12,881 nucleotides of DNA from contig CAYNCU010000124.1 in the NCBI GenBank assembly GCA_964395765.1, forward strand, positions 1 to 12,881, in the 5' to 3' direction. A program made the position numbers and the translations under genes. This stretch comes from DATDPY01 sp964395765. Lineage in GTDB: Bacteria; Bacteroidota; Bacteroidia; Cytophagales; Cyclobacteriaceae. Below are positions 1-7,109 of this stretch, piece by piece (position 1 is the first letter of the stretch; each line of letters begins with the position of its first letter). The notes under the pieces are model-generated. The model saw nothing but the letters and a program-made list of their open reading frames with translations, had not been told where the DNA came from and did no database searches.

Positions 1-84
1 ATATACGATAATCTGCTAAATATCAGATTTATGCCCGGGCCCGGACCGAAGAGGGAGCTTCCGTTGCCCGGCAGCGAAAAATAA
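1..84 (+). CDS. C-terminal end of an unidentified protein (partial)
   Basis: Frame 1 is open from the first base to a TAA at 82-84 and encodes 27 residues rich in Pro and Gly (a PGPGP stretch, then RELPLPG). The other two plus frames hit stops within the first 20 bases, and the minus strand offers no better candidate. The piece is too short to name. A secreted or outer-membrane protein would fit, but that is only a guess. The gene body lies outside the window. Confidence 0.4.
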   Translation: MYDNLLNIRFMPGPGPKRELPLPGSEK

Positions 85-236
85 TTTATGGCATTGAAGA
101 CAGGCTATTAATTTAAGATTTCTTCAGAATCCTGCGAAGACAAATTATAATCGGTAAAATATGTAAAATTCGGAAATATGATTTAATCCGGAATGAATCG
201 GTAAAATGAAGGGTAATAAACCGGATTTGAATTGTT
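85..236. other. AT-rich intergenic stretch with a 12-bp direct repeat
   Basis: This gap separates two convergent coding ends (stop at 84 on plus, stop at 237 on minus). It contains the exact 12-mer AATCGGTAAAAT twice, at 149-160 and 196-207. It also has a 7-bp inverted repeat, AATCCGG at 184-190 and CCGGATT at 221-227, with a 30-base loop. Neither looks like a classical intrinsic terminator, because no T-tract follows a GC-rich stem. No gene is seen here. Confidence 0.5.
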
Positions 237-1439
237 TTACTTAAAACTTACGGTTTTTACCAGAAACAAACCTTCCTGGTAATTATCGAAGATAAATGCG
301 AAGGCACCATCCTGAGTGGCAATAAGATCGGAGGGCAAAAGGGAGTTGGAGGTGGTCACAATATTTTTAGTATAATTCTCATTAAGCCGGCTAACCCATA
401 CTACTTTCAAGTCCTGATCGAGTTTCGCAAAGCAGAGTTTGGTTTTCCGCGGAGGATCGAAACAATAGTTCATAAACAGAAAGCCACCATCCATTGTTTT
501 GCGGATTGAATTTTTTTGCACGGACAGGGAATCAAAATAAGTTTTGAAGGTAGCATTTCCGTCTTCATCCGATCGACATAGGGTGGAAGTGCCGTAATCC
601 ATATTTCCAGCGAGGAGGTAATTATTCTTAGCGTCCATTTCTGTTGAAAAGCTTCTTATTATTTTATCGGATCCAGGATTAAGATAATTTCTGAATGCTA
701 TTTCCCCTGTATTTCCAACCTTAAGCAATTGAAATGACCGGTTATTTTCACGCGAAGCATTCCCGGCGATCAACAAACTTCCGTCGTCAAGGATTCTTAC
801 CTGAGAACTGCAGTTAATGCCAGGAAATGCAAGGTTATCGGTTATTTCACCTGCGTCATCAAAATATATTATATGCATTGTATCGGAATGTACATAGCCA
901 GTTCCGTCGGCCTGGTAAAATTCATAAATTAATCTTCCCTGGTGTTCGGACCAAAGCACTTGGTTAAAGGTCACCGTATTGCCCGGCACAGGAATGGTGA
1001 GGGTGCGGATTGGTGTTCCCTTATCATCCAGGATCAATAAAAAAACGGCAGTACTTTCCTGCTGGTAAGTAATTCCGGATAGCAAAATTGAGCCATCTGA
1101 CCTTTCAACTGCATCACGTCCCTCAGCATCCCCGTTATTGATCATATAGTATTTGGTCCACAAAGTATCTCCGGTAGAATTAGTACAGAAGAGTACCGCA
1201 TTACACTGCCCTGTATTGTTGTGATCACAATAACTACCGGATATCAGAAAGTCACCGTTTCCCTTTTGTGAAAGACTCCAGAAGGTGTAGGAAGCGGCAT
1301 CGCTGGGTTTTATTAATTTGACAAAGGATATTATATCGGGATTTCCGGGGACCGTATCATCATTTGAACAAGTCGTTATGGAAAATGCGATGATTAATAA
1401 TAGTACCGGATTTTCAAAGACATTAAAAATAGTCTTCAT
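237..1439 (-). CDS. Predicted lipoprotein with seven propeller-like repeats
   Basis: The protein is 400 residues from the ATG at 1439. The N-terminus is MKTIF, then a hydrophobic stretch, then ITTC with Cys24, which fits a Bacteroidota lipoprotein signal. The lipobox is imperfect because Thr sits just before Cys. The body carries a recurring motif of the type DGxxLLxG near residues 60, 115, 167, 219, 272, 317 and 377. A spacing of about 50 residues suggests a seven-bladed beta-propeller. An in-frame TTG at 1472 would add 11 residues, but it lies inside the predicted -7 box (1470-1477), so 1439 is preferred. No catalytic motif is recognisable, so function is unknown. Anchoring to a membrane in the cell envelope is inferred. 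Confidence 0.75.
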   Translation of the reverse strand: MKTIFNVFENPVLLLIIAFSITTCSNDDTVPGNPDIISFVKLIKPSDAASYTFWSLSQKGNGDFLISGSYCDHNNTGQCNAVLFCTNSTGDTLWTKYYMINNGDAEGRDAVERSDGSILLSGITYQQESTAVFLLILDDKGTPIRTLTIPVPGNTVTFNQVLWSEHQGRLIYEFYQADGTGYVHSDTMHIIYFDDAGEITDNLAFPGINCSSQVRILDDGSLLIAGNASRENNRSFQLLKVGNTGEIAFRNYLNPGSDKIIRSFSTEMDAKNNYLLAGNMDYGTSTLCRSDEDGNATFKTYFDSLSVQKNSIRKTMDGGFLFMNYCFDPPRKTKLCFAKLDQDLKVVWVSRLNENYTKNIVTTSNSLLPSDLIATQDGAFAFIFDNYQEGLFLVKTVSFK

Positions 1440-1469
1440 AGGATTTAAAAAATTAACCGGTTTCCGATA

Positions 1470-1477
1470 CAAAATTA
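1470..1477 (-). promoter_or_regulatory. Predicted -7 box (TAATTTTG) for the lipoprotein gene
   Basis: On the minus strand this reads TAATTTTG, an exact match to the Bacteroidota -7 pattern TAnnTTTG. It ends 30 bases before the ATG at 1439. No TTG sits at the ideal -33 distance; the nearest are about 12 and 29 bases upstream, so support is partial. The same octamer precedes the arsR-like gene. Confidence 0.4.
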
Positions 1478-1560
1478 TAGAATTTTAAACAATAATCTAT
1501 GATGTACAAGCCGGAGAATTTGTGACGGGATTACTTGGAAACAAATCTGAAAAGGTTAAT

Positions 1561-1950
1561 TCATCGTGGATTTTGCCACTTTTTTTGGTCTTTTTTATAA
1601 GCCGCCAGCTCCCGGTTGGAATAGAGCGTTTCATAGTTTTCGAGATCGCTGAGCAATACCGGGTCACGGTTCAGATATTCCATGATCTGACGCATCATAT
1701 CAATTACCTCGTCCTTGATGGAATAAAAAACCCATTGGTCGTCCTGGCGGGTATTTACAATACCGCGGTTTTTCAGATAGGTAAGATGCCGGGAAGTCTT
1801 GGCCTGGGTAAAATCAAGGATCTGCTCAAGGTCAGAAATGCTAAGCTCGTTTTTCCGGAATAAAAGATGGAGGATCCTGACCCGGGCTTCCTCGGAGAGG
1901 GCTTTAAATAGCTGGGCACCGAAAGAAAGTGAAAAGTTTTTAATACGCAT
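1561..1950 (-). CDS. ArsR-family winged-helix repressor without metal-site cysteines
   Basis: This 129-residue protein has an ArsR/SmtB winged helix-turn-helix. The opening helices (LFKALSEEARVRILHLL, about 14-30) lead into the HTH at about 36-66, with recognition helix TQAKTSRHLTYLK. A beta-wing follows at about 64-79. The family's ELCVCDL metal motif is ELSISDL here (35-41), and the whole protein has no cysteine. Metal sensing through alpha-3 or persulfide sensing through a Cys pair is therefore excluded. A charged C-terminal tail of about 30 residues has no recognised role. The gene is divergent from the CarboxypepD_reg-like gene at 2078, and a perfect inverted repeat lies between them, so autoregulation or control of the divergent gene is inferred. 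The signal sensed is unknown. Confidence 0.9.
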   Translation of the reverse strand: MRIKNFSLSFGAQLFKALSEEARVRILHLLFRKNELSISDLEQILDFTQAKTSRHLTYLKNRGIVNTRQDDQWVFYSIKDEVIDMMRQIMEYLNRDPVLLSDLENYETLYSNRELAAYKKDQKKWQNPR

Positions 1951-1969
1951 AATGGCAGCTCAATTAAAC

Positions 1970-1977
1970 CAAAATTA
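1970..1977 (-). promoter_or_regulatory. Predicted -7 box (TAATTTTG) for the arsR-like gene
   Basis: The minus strand reads TAATTTTG, an exact TAnnTTTG match. It ends 19 bases before the ATG at 1950. No clear TTG lies at the -33 position, so this rests on the -7 element alone. The adjoining inverted repeat (1979-1999) would place a bound repressor directly against this element. Confidence 0.4.
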
Positions 1978-1978
1978 A

Positions 1979-1999
1979 CATAATTAGTTGTAAATTATG
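1979..1999. promoter_or_regulatory. Candidate ArsR operator (CATAATT-N7-AATTATG)
   Basis: Two perfect 7-bp inverted arms, CATAATT at 1979-1985 and AATTATG at 1993-1999, flank a 7-base spacer. AT-rich dyads next to the promoter are typical operators for ArsR/SmtB dimers. The site lies one base from the predicted -7 box of the repressor gene and about 35 bases upstream of the predicted -7 box of the divergent gene. One repressor could therefore control both directions. Binding is inferred from position and symmetry only. Confidence 0.5.
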
Positions 2000-2012
2000 A
2001 CTTTAGACCTTA

Positions 2013-2043
2013 TTGCCAATCAGGCGATTATTTCGTAAAATTG
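2013..2043 (+). promoter_or_regulatory. Possible promoter for the CarboxypepD_reg-like gene
   Basis: TTG at 2013-2015 is followed after 20 bases by TAAAATTG at 2036-2043, which has one mismatch to TAnnTTTG. The spacing suits the Bacteroidota consensus. The predicted transcript would start about 30 bases before the TTG start at 2078. Confidence 0.35.
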
Positions 2044-2077
2044 TGTGTTGGAAAGGTGAATTTTAAATTAAGATCAA

Positions 2078-2728
2078 TTGCTTAAAATCATAATAAAATC
2101 CCTGTTTTTAAGCTTGATTCTCGCCTGTTCGGGAGTCCTGGCCCCTCACGCACAGGCGCAGGGAGGAAGTTATCCCATCGTACAGTTTTCCGGTGTTGTG
2201 GTTAAGCCGGACAGCTCCGGCGGTGTAACGGGTGCGCATGTTTGGGTACCGAAAGCAGGACGCGGAACAACCACCGATCAATACGGTTATTTTTCTCTGG
2301 CCGTGCTTCCAATGGATAGTGTCGTGATCAGCTGTGTCGGCTATAGGAAATTTCATTATATCATTCCTTCCAACAAGGGAGATCATATTTCCATGATCAT
2401 TACCCTGAACCAGGATACTACCTACCTTCCAGAAATAGATATTTTCCCATACCCTACTGAAGAACTCCTGAAAGAAGCGATCCTGTCTATGAACCTGCCT
2501 AACCAGAATGACAGGGATGCTATCGGTGAGAACCTTGACCCGAAGGTCATGAATGCAATGTTCAGAAGTATGCCCATGGATGCAGCCCTGAATTACCGCT
2601 ATTATATGAATCAACAGGCTGTTTATATCAATGACGGATACGGCCCCCGCTATAATCCTTTGCTTAATCCTTTTGCCTGGGCTGAATTTTTTAAGGAGCT
2701 GAAACGAGGCGATTTTAAAAATAAGTAA
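2078..2728 (+). CDS. Secreted protein with CarboxypepD_reg-like domain
   Basis: The protein is 216 residues. An N-terminal signal peptide (KIIIK, then a hydrophobic core, then HAQAQ around 24-28) suggests export. Residues about 35-115 look like the carboxypeptidase-regulatory-like beta-sandwich: FSGVV, GAHVWVP, GTTTDQYGYFSL and VVISCVGYR are typical. The C-terminal half has a conserved-looking tail (YNPLLNPFAWAEFF) of unknown role. The start is TTG: an in-frame TAA lies at 2069-2071 and the first in-frame ATG is beyond the domain's core, so TTG is the only start that keeps the signal peptide. No Shine-Dalgarno is visible. A role in the envelope is likely, but no activity can be named. The gene lies 128 bases before the oxidase operon and has its own candidate promoter. 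Confidence 0.8.
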   Translation: MLKIIIKSLFLSLILACSGVLAPHAQAQGGSYPIVQFSGVVVKPDSSGGVTGAHVWVPKAGRGTTTDQYGYFSLAVLPMDSVVISCVGYRKFHYIIPSNKGDHISMIITLNQDTTYLPEIDIFPYPTEELLKEAILSMNLPNQNDRDAIGENLDPKVMNAMFRSMPMDAALNYRYYMNQQAVYINDGYGPRYNPLLNPFAWAEFFKELKRGDFKNK

Positions 2729-2797
2729 CTTTTTTTTTCTAAATATCCCTCAAATTGAAGTCCATTAACAATATTTAACAATTCCATATAACTGGGC

Positions 2798-2829
2798 TTT
2801 GAATAAACTATTGAAATCCATTAAATTGG
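2798..2829 (+). promoter_or_regulatory. Candidate promoter of the oxidase/bc operon
   Basis: TTTG at 2798-2801 is followed after 20 bases by TAAATTGG at 2822-2829, one mismatch from TAnnTTTG. Transcription would begin shortly after 2835, leaving a leader of about 20 bases before the coxB ATG at 2857. It lies in the only substantial gap upstream of the seven-gene operon. Confidence 0.45.
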
Positions 2830-2856
2830 GAAGTTTATGTAAAGAGCAGATATAGG

Positions 2857-3819
2857 ATGACAGGCATTCTTCTTTCCGTTTCACTCATTTTGGTAAATAT
2901 ATTGAGTTCCTCTTCCGGGGATGAAACTAAAATTAATAACCTGTTTATCCAGTTTTTAATCATATCTGCAATCATTGCACTCTTAATCGGCTTTCTTGTT
3001 ATCGGCGGCGCCATAATTTTCAGATCTAAAGTCCGGCCCGAGGAAGTCGAACAGATCCATGGAAATATAAAACTGGAAATTATCTGGACGGTAATCCCTA
3101 TTTTACTGGTTTCCTACTTTTTGGTCGTGACCATCAAGGTTATGGCTGAGATCAATAAACCAGTGGCCAAAGATCAACAACCGGATATTGAAGTAATCGC
3201 GCATCAGTGGTGGTGGGATATGCGTTATCTGAAGCAAAATGTAATCACCGCCAACGAATTGCATATTCCCGTCGGCAAACATTTATTGGTTCGGATTGAA
3301 TCGGCCGATGTAATTCATGACTGGTGGGTGCCGGCGTTGGGCAGGAAGATTGACGCGATTCCCGGACAGCCCAATAATATCTGGATCGAAGCGGATAAAC
3401 CGGGAGAATACCAGGGCGCATGTAGTGAATACTGCGGCGCCCAGCATGCGTGGATGAGGATACTCGTAGTGGCCGAATCGCAGGAGAAATTCGATCAGTG
3501 GATCAGCAGCCAGCAAGCATTGAGTAAACCGCCGGTTTCAGAGGAAGCGAAAAAGGGTGCTGAATTGTTTCAGCAGAAAACCTGCCCCGATTGTCATGCT
3601 ATATCCGGTACTGATGCCGCGTCCCATATCGGCCCGGATTTAAGCCATATCGGATCACGTGAAACTTTGTTCAGCGGTATGAAACCCAATACCCCTGACA
3701 ATTTATCCGAATGGTTGACTAATCCGCAAAAGGTAAAGGATGGGGCCATGATGCCCAATTTTATAATGAGCAAAGAAGAAGTTAATGAACTTACAACATA
3801 CCTGGAGGGCCTGAAATGA
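2857..3819 (+). CDS. coxB: Cytochrome c oxidase subunit II with fused heme c (caa3 type)
   Basis: This 320-residue protein accepts electrons through a C-terminal heme c and passes them to the binuclear Cu-A centre. The N-terminal hydrophobic stretch (1-20) may be a signal peptide. Two membrane helices follow, at about 30-55 and 72-95 (EIIWTVIPILLVSYF). The aromatic segment HQWWWDMRY is at 116-124. Cu-A ligands are visible as His154, Cys189, Glu191, Cys193, His197 and Met200 (CSEYCGAQHAWM). The heme site is Cys243-Pro-Asp-Cys246-His247, with Met299 (MMPNF) as the probable axial ligand. The stop overlaps the coxA start by four bases (ATGA). All key ligands are present, so it should be functional. 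Confidence 0.97.
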   Translation: MTGILLSVSLILVNILSSSSGDETKINNLFIQFLIISAIIALLIGFLVIGGAIIFRSKVRPEEVEQIHGNIKLEIIWTVIPILLVSYFLVVTIKVMAEINKPVAKDQQPDIEVIAHQWWWDMRYLKQNVITANELHIPVGKHLLVRIESADVIHDWWVPALGRKIDAIPGQPNNIWIEADKPGEYQGACSEYCGAQHAWMRILVVAESQEKFDQWISSQQALSKPPVSEEAKKGAELFQQKTCPDCHAISGTDAASHIGPDLSHIGSRETLFSGMKPNTPDNLSEWLTNPQKVKDGAMMPNFIMSKEEVNELTTYLEGLK

Positions 3820-5498
3820 GTAAATGGTTTAGCATTCCCGAATCTACCTCCCCGCTTCCGGCGATCCGCACAGGCAACGGGGTTTTACAATGGATTTCCA
3901 CGGTAGATCATAAGCTCATCGGGATCATGTATTTATGGACATCCTTGTTATTCTTCTGTATCGGATTTTCAGAAGCATTCCTGATGCGAATCCAGCTGGC
4001 TCAACCGGAAAACAGCTTCTTAACTCCCGAAATGTATAACCAGATATTTACGATGCATGGCACTACCATGGTTTTCCTGGTGCTTACGCCCATGCTCATC
4101 GGATTTGCTACCTATTTCCTGCCTTTAATGATCGGGGCCAATGAAATGGCTTTTCCCCGCCTGAATGCGTTCAGCTTCTGGGTATTCCTGCTGGGTGGCC
4201 TGATTTTATATTTCAGTTTTCTGGCAGGCGGGGCACCGAATGTCGGATGGTTCAGCTATGCCCCGTTGAGTGAAAAATATTTCAGCAGGGATCCGGGAGT
4301 TGATTACTGGACCGTCAGCCTTTTGCTGATGGGTATCGGGTCGATTGGGGCGGCTCTTAATTTCGTAGTAACCACCCTCACCATGCGAACGAAAGGTCTG
4401 GCCATGAACCAACTTCCATTATTCGTCTGGATGGTTTTTGTAAATGCATTTTTGATCCTGGCTGCTTTCCCGGTTCTAAATGCAGGGCTTGTCCTGATCA
4501 TGATCGACCGTTTGCTGGATGCTCATTTTTTTACCGCTGCCACCGGGGGATCTCCCGTGATGTGGCAACACCTTTTCTGGACTTTCGGGCATCCTGAAGT
4601 TTACATCCTTGCATTGCCTGCCTTCGGAATTATTTCCGAAGTAATTCCGGTATTTTCGCGAAAACCGATTTTCGGATATGAATTTATCGCAGTTTCTTCC
4701 GTGGCCATTGCCCTGCTTGCCTTTGGCGTATGGGCTCATCATATGTTCGCCGTCGGGCTTGGCACGGCATTCAATTCGTTTTTCGCGGCCAGCAGCATGT
4801 TGATCGCTATCCCCACCGGGGTGAAAATATTTAACTGGACGGCCACCATGTGGGGAGGATCCATACGGTTTAATACGGCCATGCTTTTCGCCATGGCATT
4901 CCTGATCGACTTTACGCTGGGCGGCTTAAGCGGCGTCGGATTTGCCATTGTTCCCGTTGACTGGCGGCTTACCGATTCATATTTTGTGGTGGCGCATATA
5001 CATTATGTGTTCCTGGGAGGGTCACTTACCGCCGGACTGGCAGGCGCCTATTACTGGTTCCCTAAAATTTCCGGCAGGAAACTATCCGAAAAAATAGGGA
5101 AATGGAATTTCTGGTTGTTCGTCATCGGATTCAACTGCACTTTCTTTGTTTTCCATTTACTGGGACTGATGGGAATGCCCCGCAGAGTATTTACCTATCC
5201 CAATCTGCCGCATTTCGGATCCCTGAATATGTTTTCAACTCTTAGTGCCTGTGTTCTTGGCATTTCCATAGTCGTCTTTATTTATAATATTTTCTACAGC
5301 CTGAAACACGGTGAGATTGCCGGAGATAATCCCTGGAAAGCATGGACCCTGGAATGGCTTACTTCCTCCCCGCCCAGAGCAAAGAATTTTGATTCTGTTC
5401 CACTGGTAAGAAGCCGCAGGCCTTTGTGGGATCTATCCCATCCGGACAAACCGGACTGGAAAAAAAATACGAAACCGAAAACAACAGATAATGAATAA
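3816..5498 (+). CDS. coxA: Cytochrome c oxidase subunit I (A1-type heme-copper oxidase)
   Basis: This 560-residue integral membrane protein is the catalytic core that reduces oxygen to water and pumps protons. The low-spin heme a is held by His81 and His396. Cu-B is held by His259, His308 and His309, with cross-linked Tyr263, and heme a3 by His394. The motif GHPEVY with Glu261 marks the A1 type. The K-channel motif PTGVK (Thr334, Lys337) is present. At the D-channel entrance the usual Asp in the AFPR-motif segment is Glu (Glu110, IGANEMAFPR), a conservative change; the Asn of the downstream LNAF segment is kept. The C-terminal tail (LEWLTSSPP, SRRPLWD) is typical of subunit I. The gene overlaps coxC by eight bases. 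Confidence 0.98.
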   Translation: MSKWFSIPESTSPLPAIRTGNGVLQWISTVDHKLIGIMYLWTSLLFFCIGFSEAFLMRIQLAQPENSFLTPEMYNQIFTMHGTTMVFLVLTPMLIGFATYFLPLMIGANEMAFPRLNAFSFWVFLLGGLILYFSFLAGGAPNVGWFSYAPLSEKYFSRDPGVDYWTVSLLLMGIGSIGAALNFVVTTLTMRTKGLAMNQLPLFVWMVFVNAFLILAAFPVLNAGLVLIMIDRLLDAHFFTAATGGSPVMWQHLFWTFGHPEVYILALPAFGIISEVIPVFSRKPIFGYEFIAVSSVAIALLAFGVWAHHMFAVGLGTAFNSFFAASSMLIAIPTGVKIFNWTATMWGGSIRFNTAMLFAMAFLIDFTLGGLSGVGFAIVPVDWRLTDSYFVVAHIHYVFLGGSLTAGLAGAYYWFPKISGRKLSEKIGKWNFWLFVIGFNCTFFVFHLLGLMGMPRRVFTYPNLPHFGSLNMFSTLSACVLGISIVVFIYNIFYSLKHGEIAGDNPWKAWTLEWLTSSPPRAKNFDSVPLVRSRRPLWDLSHPDKPDWKKNTKPKTTDNE

Positions 5499-6042
5499 AA
5501 ACAGGTTATTGATGCTGCTCTTTGTTGCTTCGGAAGCGTTTTTCTTCCTGGCCCTCATAATATCCTATGTTTATTACAGCCATCCGGGCGGGAAACTTTC
5601 CCAAACGGCATCCTACCTTGATTTTAACCGGACTGCCATATTCTCTGTATTTTTATTTTCAAGCAGTCTTACCATTGCCATTGCAGAAAGCATGTATAAA
5701 AAAGGAAAAAGAAAAAATATGCTGGTATGGTTGATCTTGACTGTAATCCTGGGACTTGTTTTTCTTGTTGGGCAGGCAACAGAATACATGAAACTAGTAG
5801 ACCTTAATGTAACTATAAATAAAAATATTTTCGGATCGGCGTTTTTCACACTAACAGGATTCCACGGTTTACATGTGCTGATCGGATTAATCGTATTGCT
5901 TATCATTGCCGGGTTATTTATATCCGGGAAATTCAGTGCCATTGAAAAAGAGGCTTTCCATTCAGCTTCCATATACTGGCATTTTGTCGATATTGTGTGG
6001 GTAGCGGTATTTACAGTAGTTTATATTGGAGCGATCCTATGA
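5491..6042 (+). CDS. coxC: Cytochrome c oxidase subunit III, short five-helix form
   Basis: At 183 residues this resembles the C-terminal five helices of subunit III, at about 7-29, 49-67, 79-97, 117-145 and 160-182. Diagnostic motifs are GQATEY (94-99), FFTLTGFHGLHVLIG (118-132) and YWHFVDIVWV (162-171). The first two helices of the seven-helix form are absent, as in many bacterial oxidases. SEAFFF near the start matches the helix-III segment of the long form. It stabilises subunit I and the D-channel region in known enzymes. Its stop overlaps the ctaG start as ATGA. Confidence 0.94.
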   Translation: MNKNRLLMLLFVASEAFFFLALIISYVYYSHPGGKLSQTASYLDFNRTAIFSVFLFSSSLTIAIAESMYKKGKRKNMLVWLILTVILGLVFLVGQATEYMKLVDLNVTINKNIFGSAFFTLTGFHGLHVLIGLIVLLIIAGLFISGKFSAIEKEAFHSASIYWHFVDIVWVAVFTVVYIGAIL

Positions 6043-6872
6043 AAACAACAGATAATATTTGGCTGGAATGGCATATCAACTTAACGGCCCTGGTCATTGC
6101 CATCCTTCTTTTATTCTTTCATTATATCAGTAACGGACGACGATTCACGAGGAAAAGTTTCTACTTTTTCAGTGGAATTTTCCTTTTGTTGCTCGCCACC
6201 CAGTCGCCTATCGAATTCCTGGGTCATCATTATCTTTTCAGTGCCCATATGCTGCAGCATGTAACGATTCTACTGATCGTTCCGCCACTTTTACTGGCCG
6301 GTACGGAAGGAAAATATTTTGAAAAGTTTATTCAAAAAAGGGGAGTAGAAAAGGCAGGTGGCTTTTTCTTCCACCCGGTAATTGCCTGGCTGATGGGAGT
6401 GGGCTCGATGTGGATCTGGCACATCCCTGCTTTGATCGTCGCCATGAAAAATTCACCCACCCTTATGGCTTTGCATGTCACCTCGCTCCTGATATTGGGG
6501 ATCATTTTTATCTGGCCTGTTTATGCCCCGCTTGATTTTCATAAAGTGACTCCATTACAATCGGCAGTATACTTATTTACTGCCTGCGTCGGGTGCACTA
6601 CACTTGGCATATTCATAACCTTCGGGCCTGCAGGCATGTTCACTTCCTACCTGATGGGTAGCCAGCCTTCAGTGCTTTCCCTGATCCGCACCCGATGGGG
6701 AATTACACCGGCAATAGACCAGGAAATCGGCGGCCTGATTATGTGGGTGCCCGCCTGCATAGTTTATGTTACCAATACCATGGTCACTCTTGGAAAATGG
6801 TTTAGCCACCAGGGAGAGAGTGATAAAATTCAGATAGATTCAATTTCCTCCGGCAGCGTAATACCGGAATAA
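6039..6872 (+). CDS. ctaG: caa3-type oxidase assembly protein CtaG
   Basis: The ATG at 6039 overlaps the coxC stop by four bases and gives 277 residues. A longer in-frame start at 5997 would lie well inside coxC and is rejected. The protein is polytopic, with about seven hydrophobic segments. It shows the family's histidine-rich marks: AHMLQHVTILLIVPPLLL begins near residue 69, MWIWHIP is at 124-130, LHV is near 145 and DQEIGGLIMWVP is at 227-238. Members of this family (Bacillus-type CtaG, unrelated to Cox11) are needed to mature caa3 oxidase, probably for copper insertion. Location directly behind coxBAC agrees. Confidence 0.9.
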   Translation: MKTTDNIWLEWHINLTALVIAILLLFFHYISNGRRFTRKSFYFFSGIFLLLLATQSPIEFLGHHYLFSAHMLQHVTILLIVPPLLLAGTEGKYFEKFIQKRGVEKAGGFFFHPVIAWLMGVGSMWIWHIPALIVAMKNSPTLMALHVTSLLILGIIFIWPVYAPLDFHKVTPLQSAVYLFTACVGCTTLGIFITFGPAGMFTSYLMGSQPSVLSLIRTRWGITPAIDQEIGGLIMWVPACIVYVTNTMVTLGKWFSHQGESDKIQIDSISSGSVIPE

Positions 6873-6890
6873 ATATTAATAAATGAGCAA

Positions 6891-7109
6891 ATGAAACCTG
6901 AATCCGAATTAACTAATGAAGAATATCCCCTGACCCCTGCTGATCCGCAGGAGATTCCCGAACCCACCTACTGGCCGATCACGTTGGCCTTTGGATCATT
7001 ATTTTTATTCTGGGGGCTGATAACGACTCCCATAATATCAGTGGTAGGATTATTGATCAGCGGATTGGCAATTGCGGGCTGGATCATAGAACTCAATCAT
7101 GAAAAATGA
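6891..7109 (+). CDS. Small membrane protein, probably oxidase subunit IV-like
   Basis: The 72-residue protein has an acidic, Pro-rich N-terminus (about 1-25). Two hydrophobic helices follow: WPITLAFGSLFLFWGLI at about 28-44 and IISVVGLLISGLAIAGWII at about 48-66. That topology, the length, and the position between ctaG and the Rieske gene fit the small accessory subunit IV of caa3-type oxidases. There are no cofactor ligands. The ATG is 18 bases after the ctaG stop and its own stop overlaps the Rieske start (ATGA). Subunit of the bc complex is an alternative. Confidence 0.6.
   Translation: MKPESELTNEEYPLTPADPQEIPEPTYWPITLAFGSLFLFWGLITTPIISVVGLLISGLAIAGWIIELNHEK

Noticed and set aside
1522..1863. 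Open frame of 113 codons on the plus strand
   Set aside because: It lies antisense to the clear ArsR-family gene and has no family features.
2717..2737. Inverted repeat ending in a T-run after the CarboxypepD_reg-like gene
   Set aside because: The stem is almost all A/T with a one-base loop and a mismatch, so it is not a credible intrinsic terminator, though the T-run is real.
5997..6038. Upstream extension of ctaG
   Set aside because: It would lie inside coxC and adds a non-conserved leader; the ATG at 6039 makes the ATGA overlap used elsewhere in the operon.
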